DNA of 64,000 bases from Cunninghamia lanceolata (GCA_027924645.1 BSBN01000297.1:186001-250000), one strand, 5' to 3'; shown: positions 24,660 to 36,654, counted from the stretch's first letter. Translations and numbers: made by a program. The notes: generated from the sequence alone by a model not told the origin.

Positions 24660-26984
24660 TCAATAATCTTCATATGGCTCTTCATCAAGAGCATCAAGGT
24701 CAACATTTGGTTCAATTTCATTTGAACCACAATCAGCTGGAACACCACTCCCACTAGCCATGTCATATACAGAAGCTGCCTCATCAACAAAGACTTGGGC
24801 AAGTTGTGCAACAATAGCATCTAAGTCGCAGCACTCAAGGGTTAGATCCCAATTCCTTGTCACCCCCTCCTTGTAATCAGAATTTTTATGTGACGAGATG
24901 AAAGTTGGAGTGCACAAAGACCAAGTCCTCAACTTTTTTTGCACCCAATCGGCTGCATTTAACTAAGTGGATAAAGGAGTATGTACTCCAACTCCACTCA
25001 CCTGAAGAACTTGCAACCTATTGAATTTGCATACAACATTTACAATTATAAAACATAAATTATTAAATTATAAATTATAATATATAACAGCGAAAGAAAA
25101 ATGAGGAAGTTAAATTTAAAATTTAAAAGGTGCATACTTGAGAGAATTTTTATTGCAAGAGGTTGCAAGTGAAAATAGTCTTGGCCATGTAGGTACCACC
25201 ATTCATGAGCATCCTTCTTCTACTTGTCTCGAAGAGCGCAAACATCATTATTCTTTGAAGATATGAACTCGCCAAACTCACTCGAGACAATAGTCTATAT
25301 ATCTTCATCTAGGAATATTCATCTGAATGTAGTCTTGTACCCAACAGCAACCTCTTTATCTCTATATGGTCTCGGTATGGAAAGTATCTCTTTGATATAA
25401 TACTTTGGAGACAAAGAAAATGCTAATAGATGCAAGGGTGTGGTCATCTTGTTCCAACAATCATCAATGATCCTTTGCACTCTTTTGAAAAATGCTTTTG
25501 TGGGGTCGTGCTCCATGACTTCTATTATGGTCCTTATTTTTTCAACCATGGAATCCATGCAATCATAAATTTCACCCAAGCATGGTCGATCTACATCTAC
25601 ATAGCTGATCATACTCATAATGGACTTAGTGAAACTCAAAACATATTCCACCCGAGCCCACCACTCATCATCTAGGATCAATGCTTTGATTTTTTGGGTT
25701 CTCTTTGTTTGTAATTGCCTCCATACACTCCAAAGAGTGTTGATGACCATGGCGCTCAATGCCTCCCACACATTCACGAGTCATCTCAAGACAATTGTGT
25801 GTGACGAGAATCAAGTTTTGACAACCTAACATGGTGTTAAAAAATAAAAAATAAAAAAGTAGCAACAACAAAAATTTAAAAATAATAAATATGTTAAAAG
25901 TAAAAAATGTTTGAATCTCCTTGACCTCCATGTAGATTTCCTTGACCCACTCGATCTGTGTGCCAATCTTTTGCAATATCAAGCTGAGAGAGTGGATGTC
26001 ACATGGTGTCCAAAAAATATGCCCATATTTACCCTCCACTATTGAACCAACTGCCCTACAATTTTTAGCGTTGTTCGTTACAGCTTGGACAATGTTTTCA
26101 AGGCCCACAATCTCAATGGCTTGTATGAGGATATTGGCAATGAAGCTTGCATCATTCACTTGCCCCTCAGAATCAACTGCTTTCAGAAACATCGCCTCTT
26201 TAGGGGAAACTGCAATGACAATAATTAGTGGCATGTTTTTGCAATACTTCCATCCATCAGAAATGATGGACACTCTTGTTTTGGTCCATGCATCCTTGAT
26301 TGCTCTCAATGATGCCTCTACAAAAGTTTTTTCCTTGCCCAATAAGGTGGTGTGCACCTTTTCATACTCAAGACTAATGTAATCAATAGGTGCCCTAGCA
26401 ATTGCAGTCACCATATCCCGCTAATATGGTGATCTAACAAGGTTGAAAGGAAGCCTATAAATGCAACGAGCAATGCTTTCATCTACAAGCTCCCTTGCCT
26501 CATTCTTGAAGGCATTTTCCAATGGGCCACTTTTACGGGAAAGAGTATTGCCTTCTCTGAAAGATGATGGTGGCATGAAAGGATGTGGGCCATCCGGTTT
26601 TGCTAAGCCACTAGGTTTTTGCAATCCTCTCTTAAAAAGAGGATGTACTCTTTCCTTTGCTCTACTACTTACCATGTGGGCATCCTCTTGTTCCTTGATA
26701 TATCCCATTATTTATTGCTTTGGCAGCCCTTTGTTATTCATCACTGGGCAAACTCTTATGCCCATGTCGGGAATAGCGCAAAAATGAGCTTTCACTCAAC
26801 TACACGAGCTCTTATAATCATTCGGACATTGGCTACAATGCCAAGGATAATGCCCACCACTAGGTAGTTGTTTGATCATGGTTGTATGTCGCCAAAGAGG
26901 TGGCACTGCATCAATTTTAAACAAGCTCTCTACAGGTGGGGCAATTGAACTAGAACTATCAACCATTCTGTATGAATACAACAA
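24660..26984 (-). pseudogene. hAT transposase of element N, DUF659 type, broken
   Basis: Reading the minus strand from 26984: a BED-like zinc finger region (WRHTTMIKQL...HCSQC...SRVKAHF), a linker with a stop near 26710, then a long segment (26414-25940) with TRVSIISDGWK, MFLKAVDSEGQV and VTNNAKNCRAVG. The last is the DUF659 region; hATs normally have TDNA here, so the catalytic Asp position reads Asn. An AT-rich intron-like stretch at 25820-25930 precedes 25777-25319 (DEWWARVEYVLSFTKSI, PLHLLAFSLSPKYY). The C-terminal dimerisation segment near 25180-25210 and an acidic tail (DLDALDEEPYED, end at 24660) are frame-shifted. Not functional. Confidence 0.82.
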
Positions 26985-27545
26985 AACAAAACAAAAATAA
27001 AAAATTTACAACCATACAACTTAAAAAAAAATAGGCATTATAACCCCTATATTATGTATAAAAAGTTTTAAAAATATTTAAAACATTTAAAAAAAATTTG
27101 AAAAAAAAAAACTGAAAAATCTTGAAAAAAATCACCAAAACTTGAAATTACAAGATTCACTCACCTTTGGTAGTTAAATCTCTCCCATGCAGCTCTCTCT
27201 CCTATTGGTGTAGCTCTTTCACTCCCGTAGACTTCACCTTCGAAGAAAAATGCAGCAACCTTAAATAATCAACAATGGCAACTTGGAGGCAAAAAATGTA
27301 GTTTTACTCTTTTGTTTTGATGAATGGAGGCAAAAGATGTTATAAGATTGACTTTAGGGCGAAATAGACTGCTATAGGATTCTTTTAATCTAAAAAATGT
27401 TTAAAAGTTACTTTTTTAACGTTTCAGGACCTAACGGGCCACAGGCACGCCTGGGTTCCACTTGAGTTCGCCCAAGGTCCACCTCGGGAACCCGGGGTAG
27501 ACCCCCCCGCATATCGTCCCCATACCCGTACCCAAACCGTATCCA

Positions 27546-28095
27546 TAGTCATATGGTGGGTAAAATAGAAGAACCCGCTAACTTTGCTTTTTAGTTGTCT
27601 TTAAGTGATTATCAATGGATTCCAAGGACTTTTTGACAAGATTTGAGAGGTCTGCACTTGATTTTCTTTTTTTTCTTTTTTTAGTTTTTTTTTCTTCCAT
27701 TTTAGTTTTGTTCGAGGGTTTCAAAGTTTCGTTTTTTCTTTTTCCTTATTTTTCATTTTCTTCTTCCTTTGATAGGGCTTAAAAATTTTAAATTTAATTT
27801 TTTCTAGGGTTAGCAACTTTGCACTAATATAGAGATTGGCATCTTTAGCTAACTGTAGTAGTAGCAAGTCCAAGAACCCCTCTTGGAAGCATGGCAAACC
27901 GAATCCATAGTAGGGAATGGTGTATACCACCTTCCACGAAGCATTAACTGAGATATGCAAATGTGTTTTGTAGTGGAAGCTCTAATGTTAGATGAAAGAC
28001 GAATGCCCTCTTTTCTAGCTATGAGGAGAAAAAAATAGAAAAGAAAACAACAGCAGCAATTGCAGCTATGATGAATTCCCCCTAATTCAGATACT
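27546..28095. other. Unassigned spacer, T-rich
   Basis: Contains runs such as a T/C tract at 27660-27780. No coding region or element end is supported. It could belong to the 5' part of hAT pseudogene O. Confidence 0.4.
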
Positions 28096-28199
28096 TAATA
28101 AGTATGCTCTTTTATTGACTCAGATATGCGGGACTCATCCACTATAAAGAGTTCCAGCCAGTTGGATTCATAGTTCTTTGTTCCTCATAGTACTCTTGG

Positions 28200-29090
28200 G
28201 GTGCAACCTTTGCTTGAAGGTACTCCTTGGAACCAAGAGAAGCAGCATGAAATGATGATGACTGCTATAAATTTTTGGTATTATAAAATATCCTTACATG
28301 TGGCGAGGAGTCCATATTGGGACTCATTGGTCAACACGTAAACTATTGCTAGGAAAGGGTTCTTAGCACCTAGTTCCCATGGTTTGAGTGGGCCCTTGTT
28401 GGAGGAAACCATGAAGAAAACAGAGGTAACAGTAGAGGATCAGCAAAGAATTTGCCTTAAAATGAGCTGCAATATTTTGTCTGATGGACATATGGTTGGC
28501 AAGAATTGCACAATGATCAACTTTCTAGTGGCTAAAAGTGGCCCTTTGGTGTTCTCAAAATCCATTGATGCCTCTAGCAAAATGAAAAATGCAAAGACTT
28601 TGTGCAATACGTTGGAGAAGGTGGCCATGGAAGTGGGTGCCAAGAATGTTGTCCAAGTTGCAACTGACAATGCAACAACATACATACAAGTAGTTAGACT
28701 TCTTGAGATGCACCACCTATTGCATTTATCTCTTAATTGAGGACGTAGGAAAAATTAGGATGCGTGAAAAATTGTGGTTGATAATGCCAAAATCACCAAA
28801 TAACTATACAATCACCCTTAGGTGCTTAACTTGATGAGAGCAAGCACACTAAAAAAAGGAACTTGTGCAATCGAGAATCACACAATTTGTCACCAACTTC
28901 ATTAAATTGCAGAGCATTGCAGCCTCACTAATGTTTCAAGTAGATATTTGTGAGCAGTAGGTGGTTGGAGTCTCCATACTCCGAGAAGGATGGAGGGGAA
29001 TGGGAAATGATGACTATTTTTAATGATGTGTTTGCAAAGAGTGTGGATGATATCCTAAAGGTAACTTTAAACTTAACGATTACAAACTTA
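28200..29090 (+). pseudogene. hAT transposase of O, N-terminal and central part, broken
   Basis: Translated pieces align with H: NFWYYKISLHVARSPYWDSLV near 28265 corresponds to H FWYFNNIPFNVANSPYWHNLV; 28384-28737 has CNILSDGHMVGKNCTMINFLVA, KSIDASSKMKNAKTL and VVQVATDNATTYIQV, the DUF659 core with the TDNA box intact; later pieces (near 28775 and 29010) match the NHPWVLNMM and FDKVFVERATEIVK segments. At least two nonsense codons and frameshifts are present. The donor-like AAGGTAACTT at about 29060 matches the exon 2 end of H. Confidence 0.8.
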
Positions 29091-29132
29091 GTTATAAATT
29101 ATTAATTCTTAGATTTATAATTTACTTTTTTA

Positions 29133-30240
29133 TATAATGTCCCATTTTCACTGAGTCAACAAATGTGGGACCCACAAGCCCATTTCTATATTTCTCAATG
29201 GGCGAGAGGTGATTGCTAGAGAAGTATTTACTAGTGACAATTGGTTTTGTTAATTTGTACCTGGTATTTTTATGAGTTTGGACCATTTCCTATATTTTAG
29301 GCGCATTTCCTAAAATTTAGGAAGTTGTTTGGAGGCGGAACCCTCGCCATTAGTCTCCTAATAGGGGATTTACCCTAAGGGGAGCTCTTTATTATCGACA
29401 TTGTTCATGCTCTTGGAGATTTTTAAGTGTGCATGTCCATTATAAGTGTGATAAGGAAAACTTGTTCCTATTTCTTAGAGGTTTTTGGAGGGTTTCTAGG
29501 GACAAGACCATGTCATGCAGCTTGCCATTGGATTTGGCTGTGAGTCAGCTATTCATAATGCTTTATCTCAAGTTTTTTGGTGAGTGCTTCTCAAGCTATG
29601 ATTGATTTACTAATGAGAGATCAAGGTCTATGGCTACTTGGGCAATTTAATGCTATTACACTAACACCATGTTCTTGTGTACTTTAGTTTTTAGTGATAT
29701 TAGGGTTATATCAAAAAATAATACTCTTTACTAATTTCTATTGACAATTCGGCTAGGTGCCAAGGGTTGGGACCATGTCAACGACCAAATAGAGGCCACC
29801 CAACCTTGAGGATCATTCTACGATTATTTCACATATTTTCCAATCTGGGGGGGGGGGGGACACATTAGGCAACACTCATCTAACAAACCGATTTAGGGAT
29901 GAAAACCCTTGGATCCAAAGATCAAAGGACGGAACCTTTCTAGTTTCATGTGGGTAATATCATCCAAGGATTGTATTGAGCTGAAAACACTATTTGTCTA
30001 TCAACAAACTAATTTGTGGGGCAACTAGAGCAGCATTAAACAACAGCATCAGTCCTAATTGGTGAAAGTTTGTCCACCAAGTGCTTGATTTCCAATTAGT
30101 TCCACACTATTATTATTTTATTGATGTAATCCAGCAGATTTTACTATTATCCTATTGATGTACTCCAGCAGATTTCATCAATAAAATATAGCTCCAGGGT
30201 TGTTTCTAGGGTTTACTTTGTTAGTATATTGGTGTGGTAC
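29133..30240 (+). repeat. 5' LTR of element C, left piece
   Basis: Starts TATAATGTCCC, a decayed TGTAATGTC as preserved in the 3' copy. The piece ends at GGTAC, which is duplicated after element B at 38233-38237, and continues at 38238. A run of 12 G occurs near 29847. Confidence 0.88.
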
Positions 30241-31866
30241 TGTAATGTCCCCTTCCTAGGCCAGCACTTGTGCATCGAGCTAGTCTACTACACGGGTTCC
30301 TATAGACTAGTGAGGGTGGTTTGAGGACCCACGGTGATGTGGCTTGCTGAAGCTCAGTCAACATCTACAGAGCGATGAGATGGAATCCTTTTGGCGGGAT
30401 TTACCAGTTGGCACTTTCTAGAGTGAGTTTGGGCCATTTGGCCAAACTTACTATTTTTAGTAGGGGCTCATGGGACTCTGTGCGAGTCGATGCAACAGTC
30501 CTGAATCTTGTTGGCGTTCCATTGGCCAGCTCTACAGTACTACGGAATGCTTGCGGCGACCATTCGAGTTATTATTTTAATAATAGATATATTAAGTTAT
30601 ATTGAGTCGATGCAATGGTCCTGAATCTTGTTGGCGTTCCATTGGCCAGCTCTACAGTACTACAGAACGCTTGCGGTGACTGTTCGAGTTATTATTTTAA
30701 TAATAGATATATTTAAGTTTATTTGAAGATATAACTTAATATATCTATTGTTAAGTGACTTTATATTATATTGGGACTTTATGAAATATTTTAAGTTAAT
30801 AAAGTCACCTTTATGCGGGTGCCCAAGGCATGAGGAAATAAAAAGAAGTTAAAATATTAAAATCCCCAAAAAGGGGTTGGAGGAAGAGGAGAAATATAAC
30901 AAAAGAAAGTGACTTCATTTCATTCATTCACTATTGCATTTTCTTCTAAGTCTGAGCTTTGTTCTTGTGAGCAAGGGTTTGAACCAGCGACTTTGGAGAC
31001 GGAACCTCCATAGTTTAGAGCATCTACGAGATTGGAACACTCCCAGGGTGTTGTTTGAGTGGCCTCATTTCAGGGGTTACCAGTGAGCTTCACTGAATGT
31101 AACCAACATTGTCACAGAGGTGATTTCATTGACATATCTTCAATTTTTTGCCTTCATAATTATTGGAATGTATTGAGGAATATATTGCAGATGATAGATG
31201 GAGTTTTGAAGGTGTTTTGGTGAGCATTCGACCCCCAGACCAGGCCGTACCTTCCTAGACAGACCGTACAGCTTAGGGAGTACCTTACGTGCTTTTGAGG
31301 AGGGGTTTTGATGTGATGTTTGGTTCCAGCAAAGCGTGAAGGGCTAGCAGAGATAAACACAGAATTTCAGACAGGTATAGCAGCGATTTGAGGAGTATTT
31401 ATTGCTGTCCCAGCTCCTATGCAGGTCATACCACCATAAGGAGGACATGGGTATTTTGGTAAAGCTAGCGAATGCATTTGTGGGGCTCTTTCCAACTCTC
31501 TCATTGACTGTATAATTTATATATGTGGCTGTTATTACTGTACCATCAAGAAAATACTGAGTTTGGATGATTAGAAGAGAGATTGTACACTCAGAACTGC
31601 TGTAACAGTCATTTTCAGCCTTGTAATACTTGGACAGCGAAATGGGTATGTTCGTTTTTTGATGTATTGGCTTATTCTTCATATGGGTATGGTTTTAAAT
31701 GGTTCTATAAAGCATTTCCATTGCATTTTAGCTTGTGGGTGTTTCTATTTCTTGTTATTTCCAAATATATGTGCATGCATGGTGTTATGTCAAAAATGCA
31801 AAAAACATAAAACGCGCCAGATGACAACTAAACCACAGAAAACTCAAAAGGGGGCAGGACATTACA
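30241..31866 (+). repeat. 5' LTR of element B (1626 bp)
   Basis: Begins TGTAATGTCCCCTTCC and ends GGACATTACA, so its ends form a 10-bp inverted repeat. It is 119 bp longer than its partner, essentially accounted for by a 120-bp tandem duplication at 30484-30723. Paired GGCCGTAC/GACCGTAC motifs lie at 31243 and 31262. Confidence 0.95.
30484..30723 (+). repeat. 120-bp tandem duplication unique to the 5' LTR of B
   Basis: Copies start at 30484 and 30604 with GAGTCGATGCAA and end near TAATAGATATATT(T)AAG. They differ by a few bases. The 3' LTR has only one copy (from about 36970), so the duplication arose after B inserted or was lost from the other LTR. Confidence 0.9.
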
Positions 31867-31867
31867 G

Positions 31868-31879
31868 TGGTATCAGAGC
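31868..31879 (+). other. Primer-binding site of element B
   Basis: TGGTATCAGAGC, complementary to initiator Met tRNA, one base after the 5' LTR. Confidence 0.9.
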
Positions 31880-31958
31880 TGGTGAATCTTGCCAGCCTGT
31901 GCTGAAAACAGTGATTCATGAGTGTTTGGAAAAACGCTTACACCAAGGATACCCAACA

Positions 31959-32211
31959 ATGGCAACCACTGTAGATTCCAGAAGGAGAAACAATATCAGG
32001 TATCTTGGGTATGCACAGAAACTCATCCAGTGATAGTGACAACATAACAAGTCACATGGTAGACAGAAACAAAGCACCGGAACAGTCGGAAAGTCCCAAC
32101 ACAAGAACAGATCGGAGGTTCGATATGATGCTAGATATGATGTCCCAATTATTAGCTAGATATGCTGTCCCAATTTGGCCATCCCAAAAGTCTTGGAGGG
32201 ATAGAGAGTGA
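31959..32211 (+). pseudogene. Element B gag remnant (N-terminus only)
   Basis: An ATG at 31959 opens MATTVDSRRRNNIRYLGYAQ and stops at 32033; the overlapping frame from 32005 carries RRFDMMLDMMSQLLARYAV, which resembles the gag N-terminus of element A (MLDVLTQSLNNI). It ends at 32211, immediately before the protease frame. About 350 codons of capsid and zinc knuckle seen in A are absent. Confidence 0.7.
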
Positions 32212-32533
32212 CCACACTACTTGACACAGGGGCCACTCATAACTTCATTGATGAGGGTCTTGTGGCAAGAAGGGGACTCAAGACTGAGGAGTTCGAGGGG
32301 TTCAAAGTCAGAGTGGCAAATGGGTTTGTCATTGCATGCAAGAGAAGAATCCCAAACTTAACTATTAAGTTAAGTGATTACGAGTTCCAAGCAGAATATT
32401 ATGTGGTCAGTATGGGAGACATAGATGTGGTCCTTGGCATGAAGTGGCTTCATGCAATAGGTGAGTTCTACCTTAATTTGCGAACCATGGAGATGAAATT
32501 TGAGGTAGATGGAAGAAAACATGTGCTTAAGGG
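32208..32533 (+). pseudogene. Element B protease, cut by hAT I
   Basis: Starts TTLLDTGATHNFIDEG with the intact D-T-G catalytic triad of a retroviral-type aspartic protease, followed by DYEFQAEYYVVSMGDIDVVLGMKWL, the flap and C-terminal strand (VLGM plays the role of the family ILGxxWL). The frame enters hAT I at 32534 and continues in the pol frame after 33791, at [15 protein letters not shown], as in element A. Confidence 0.9.
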
Positions 32534-33783
32534 CATAGTTGAAAAACTCGGACTCGGCAAAAACTCGGCAAACCCAAAATTTTTAAAAACTCGGGACTCA
32601 ACAATAACTCAACAAGTTTATCGAACATTTAAAAATGCATAATCACAACTAAACTAGTTAAGCTAGATTAAAAATAAAGTACTATTAAAAACTAAATTAC
32701 AAAATAAAATTTTAAATTACAATTTAATACTAAATTACGATCTAATTCTAAATTAAAATCTAAATATAATTAAAATGTAAGATTAAATCAAAATTTAATT
32801 CTAAATTAAATGCTAAAGTTAATACTAAATTAAAATTAAATTCTAAATTAAAATCTAATAAATACAAATCTAAAATGTAAAACTAAATTAAAAGTTAAAA
32901 TTAATTCTAAACTAAAATTAAAATTAAAATCTAATGTTAAATTAAAATTTAATCTAAATTAATATCTAAACTAAAAATCTAATTCTAAATTAAAATCCAA
33001 GTAAAATCTAAATTAAAATTAATACTAAATTAATTTAATTTAGATTAATTTAAATTTAATTTTCTAAATTAATACCAAATTAATTTTCTAAATTAAATCA
33101 AAATCTACATTAAAAAACTAAATTAAAATTAAAACTAAATTATTAATTTAAAACTATATCAATATCTAAAGTAGAACTAAATTTAAAAGCATATGTAAAA
33201 CTAAGTTAAACGTATATTAAAACTTCCTAAGATTAAAGACTAACGAAAGCAAAAAGTAATATAGTGAACTATAAAATAAATGAAAGCTAAAAAAAATGTT
33301 AGTGGATCAGGAGGAATGGTCGACAGGGGATGGAAGGAAGTCGACAGTTCGTCGAAATTTTTACAGTTCGTCGAAATTTTTACAGTTCGTCGAAAATCTC
33401 GTATATAAATTTTGACAGTTCAAACTTCATCGAAAATCTCTCCTTTCATATGAAATTTACCTTTCGATTTGTCTGGGACCCTGGGTCGCCATCGTCTCGT
33501 GACTCGTCATGTGCTAGGGTTTCGTGGAGCCGCGGGTCGTCGTCCGTCAGAATGAAAGCAAAATAAAAACGTTTTTTAGGTTTTATTTTATAACTTTCCT
33601 TGCCGCCGAGTTTTGAGAGTAGGGCACGCAAGGTTTTGGCAATTCAAGAGAGTTTTTGGCAAAAAAATCACTACGAGTTTTTGAAAAAACTCACGCTGAG
33701 TTTTCAACACTAAAACTCACCGCCGAAAACGACACGCAATTACTCGCGAGTCATGCACATTTTCGGTGAGTTTTTCAATAGTG
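32534..33783. mobile_element. hAT I: 1250-bp non-autonomous hAT element
   Basis: Ends are CATAGTTGAAAAACTCGG at 32534 and, read inward from the right, CACTATTGAAAAACTCACCG. It is flanked by a perfect 8-bp TSD CTTAAGGG (32526-32533 and 33784-33791). Removing it restores the protease-RT reading frame of element B. There is no transposase frame. The interior has a 620-bp AT-rich array (32640-33260), three 19-bp copies of ACAGTTCGTCGAAATTTTT at 33344, 33363 and 33382, and a short GC-rich stretch near 33510-33550. Its ends match those of autonomous hAT H, which is the likely transposase source. Confidence 0.92.
32640..33260. repeat. Degenerate AT-rich array inside hAT I
   Basis: More than 30 loose variants of AAATTAAAATCTAAA and TAAATTAAAATT, with almost no G. 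It reads like slippage or unequal exchange acting on a short motif. Confidence 0.85.
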
Positions 33784-33791
33784 CTTAAGGG

Positions 33792-34874
33792 AATGTCAGA
33801 TGGTGGTCTTAGAGTTGTATCTCTCAGGAGGATGGAGAGGTTGCTTAGACATGACCAGGTGGAGTGGGCAACTGAGTGTAGTTTTATGCCTACAATTACA
33901 AAGCAGCCAAAACAGAGCTACCACCCAGATATCCAGAAGTTGATAACTAAGCACACCAAGGTTTTCAGCAGTATACCCCTGGGGAGGCCTCCTAATAGAG
34001 GCATAGAGCAAGTGATTGAGCTAGAGGAGGGAGCTAAGCCAGTTATTATCACTCCCTACCGTCATCCTAAGAGATTGAAGGATGAAATCGAGAAGACCAT
34101 CAAGGAGCTTCTCGAGATGGGGCACATTAGACCGAACAAGAGCCCTTTTACTTCTACAGTTGTCTTGGTGAAAAAGAAAGATGGCACATTGAGAATGTGT
34201 ATAGATTATAGGGCTCTCAATAAAAAAACAATTAAGAATAGGTACCCCATTCCGCGGATAGATGAGCTCATTGATGAGTTACATGGGGCATGCTACTTCT
34301 CCAAGATCGACTTGAGATCTAGATACCATCATATTCGGGTTAAAGAGGAAGATGTGGAGAAGACAGCGTTCCGATGCCACTATGGGCATTTCGAGTTTTT
34401 GGTTATGCCTTTCGGTCTAACCAATGCTCCAACCACTTTCAGTCTTGTATGATCTTCAGGGATCAATTGACGAAGTTTGTCCTCATATTCTTCGATGATA
34501 TATTGATCTTCAACAAGACTTGGGAGGAGCACCTCCTGCACATTGAGGAGGTATTGAGTATTCTGGAGAGGAAGTCCTTATATGCCAAGGAGTCAAAATG
34601 TGAATTTGGCATGACCGAGCTCCTCTATTTGGGACACATCATCAGTGCCGATGGAGTTAGAGTGGATCTTGAGAAGATCAAGGCAATTGTTGATTGGCCA
34701 CCACCCGCGAATCTCTCACAGCTCAAGGGATTCTTTGGCTTATGTGGGTTCTACCGTAGATTCGTCAAGGGGTTTTCGCAGAGTGCAGCACCTCTGACAA
34801 ACTTGACGAAGATGGGTGATTTTGTTTGCTCCGACAGGGCACAACAGTGTTTTGACAGGTTCAGCAGATTATGA
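33792..34874 (+). pseudogene. Element B reverse transcriptase
   Basis: Motifs in order: [74 protein letters not shown] (family SGYHQIRV, so two conserved residues changed), [12 protein letters not shown], then after a one-base frame shift near 34440 FQSC and FVLIFFDDILIF with the catalytic Asp pair. LYLGHIISADGV and LKGFFGLCGFYRRFVKGF close the connection. One frameshift, and a TGA-related break at 34874. Confidence 0.92.
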
Positions 34875-35290
34875 GTTCTTGTCCAGTTTTGGCCATCCCA
34901 GATTTCACCAAGCCTTCCGAGCTTGAGTGTGATGCCTTAGGTGAAGGCATAGGAGTTGTTTTAATGCAGGATAAGCACCTTATTGCTTTTGAGAGCAGAA
35001 AACTCAAGGGTGTAGAGAGAGGTTACAATATCTATGATAAGGAAATGTTAGCCATAATGCATGCTTTGGCTAAATTCAAGCAGTATCTAGTGGGTAGCAA
35101 ATTTGTGGTGAAAACAGATCACAACACCTCCGACATTTCCTAAATCAGCGTGACCTCAATGACAGGCAATAGAAGTGGGTTAGCAAATTGCAAGCCTACG
35201 ACTTTGACATGGTCTATGTCAAAGGAAAGAAGAATGTGGTAGCTGATGCACTCTCATGGAGACCTCACTTGTGCTCTTTAGGTGAGATTA
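34871..35290 (+). pseudogene. Element B RNase H
   Basis: AIPDFTKPSELECDALGEGIGVVLMQ (first Asp), AFESRKLKGVERGYNIYDKEMLAIMHAL (Glu) and FVVKTDHN (second Asp) are present. A frameshift near 35128 hides the following RHFLNQ segment and a TAG replaces a codon near 35172. LQAYDFDMVYVKGKKNVVADALS, the conserved tether end with the last catalytic Asp, begins at about 35190. Confidence 0.9.
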
Positions 35291-35299
35291 CAACTAATT

Positions 35300-36654
35300 G
35301 GAGAGAGTGGATATCAGCTGACTATGCTAAGGACAAGTGGGCTACAGTGATAGTTGATGGTACCATTCAGGAGAGTAGATATACAGTTGTAAATGATTTG
35401 ATCATTTACAAGGGGAGGATTTGGTTGGTACCAGGAGTCGGGATGAAGAAGGTAATGAGAGCTTTTCGTGATGTTCCTACAGCTGGTCACCCGGGATACT
35501 TCAAAACATACAAACAAATCCAGGAACAGTTCACATGAAAAGGGCTCAAAACAGATGTGTTGCAATATGTTAGAGAGTGCCCCACTTGCCAACAGAACAA
35601 ACAGGAGCATTCCTTTCCAGCTGGATTATTACAACCCCTACCCATTCCTAATCAGAAATGGGAATGTATTTCTATGGACTTTATCATGGGCTTGCCCAAG
35701 GCCCAAAGCAGGGACTGTATTTTTGTTGTGGTTGATAGACTAACAAAATTCGCCCATTTCTTTGTGATTTCAGCCACATTTTCAGCAGCGATTGCAGATC
35801 TGTTTTTCATAGAGGTATTCAAGCTACATGGGCTACCCAGGAGTATAGTCAGTGATAGGGACAATAAGTTTATGAGTCACTTCTGGAAGGAGCTCTTCAG
35901 ATTAAGTGGGACTGAACTCACTCCCAGCACTAGCTATCACCCACAGACAGATGGGCAGACAGAGATTGTCAATAAGTGGGTGGAAGGATACCTCCGTAAT
36001 TACATTGTAGGGCAGCAGAAGGCATGGGTTAAGTGGTTGCATTTGGGAGAGTACTGCTATAACACTACTTACCACATGTCCATTCAGATGTCACCTTTCA
36101 TGGCCCTTTATGGGTATGAGGCTCCCAACTTCCTGGATATGTTATTCGGGGACAATAGAGTGCCTAAGGCTAAGGACTTGCTACAGGAGAGCCAAGACAT
36201 CATGAAGTCCTTAAAGGAGAACATCCAAAAGGCGCAGAATCAACAAAAACAATATGCAGATCAGCACAGAGTTGAGCGTTCTTTTGAGGTGGGTGATATG
36301 GTCTACTTGATGTTGCAGCTATACAGACAATCCACTCTCAAGAAGAGTGGTGCAGAGAAGTTCAAGCCACGTTATTATGGACCTTTTAGGGTATCTAGGA
36401 GAATAGGAGAAGTGGCTTATGAGTTAGAGTTACTGGTGGGAAGCGGAGTGCATAATGTATTCCATGTATCTCGCCTCAAAAAGGCATTGGGACACAATGT
36501 GATACCTTCCACTAAGTTACCCCCTTTAGATGAGGGGAAGTTGATTCTCATCCCTGAGGCTATTATTGACACAAGAGAATGCACTTTGCGAAAGAGGATT
36601 ATCAAAGAGTATTTGGTGAAGTGGAAGAATTTGCCAGTGGAGGATGCGACTTGA
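35300..36654 (+). pseudogene. Element B integrase and chromodomain, two nonsense codons
   Basis: The zinc finger has TAGHPGYFKT and CPTCQQ (HHCC type); a TGA at 35536-35538 sits where the family has Trp. The core (35557-36654 open) has MDFIMGLPKA, VSDRDNKFMSHFWKELF and SYHPQTDGQTEIVNKW, so the D, D, E triad is intact, followed by the GPY segment and chromodomain (EYLVKWKNLPVEDAT). A TGA at 36652-36654 falls on the conserved Trp of that chromodomain (DATWE), cutting off its final helix. Fewer lesions than in A or C, consistent with a younger insertion. Confidence 0.93.

Larger units (their letters stand above)
24395..27545 (-). mobile_element. hAT transposon N, decayed
   Basis: A minus-strand hAT transposase (24660-26984) lies between two imperfect inverted subterminal regions: GGTACAGGTTCGGGGTTCGG near 24415-24440 and CATACCCGTACCCAAACCG near 27521-27540. 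Exact TIR ends and the 8-bp TSD could not be fixed, so the limits are approximate. Confidence 0.7.

Noticed and set aside
29846..29858. Poly-G run as a functional G-quadruplex
   Set aside because: A single G run, absent from the partner LTR near 61530; it looks like slippage or a sequencing problem.
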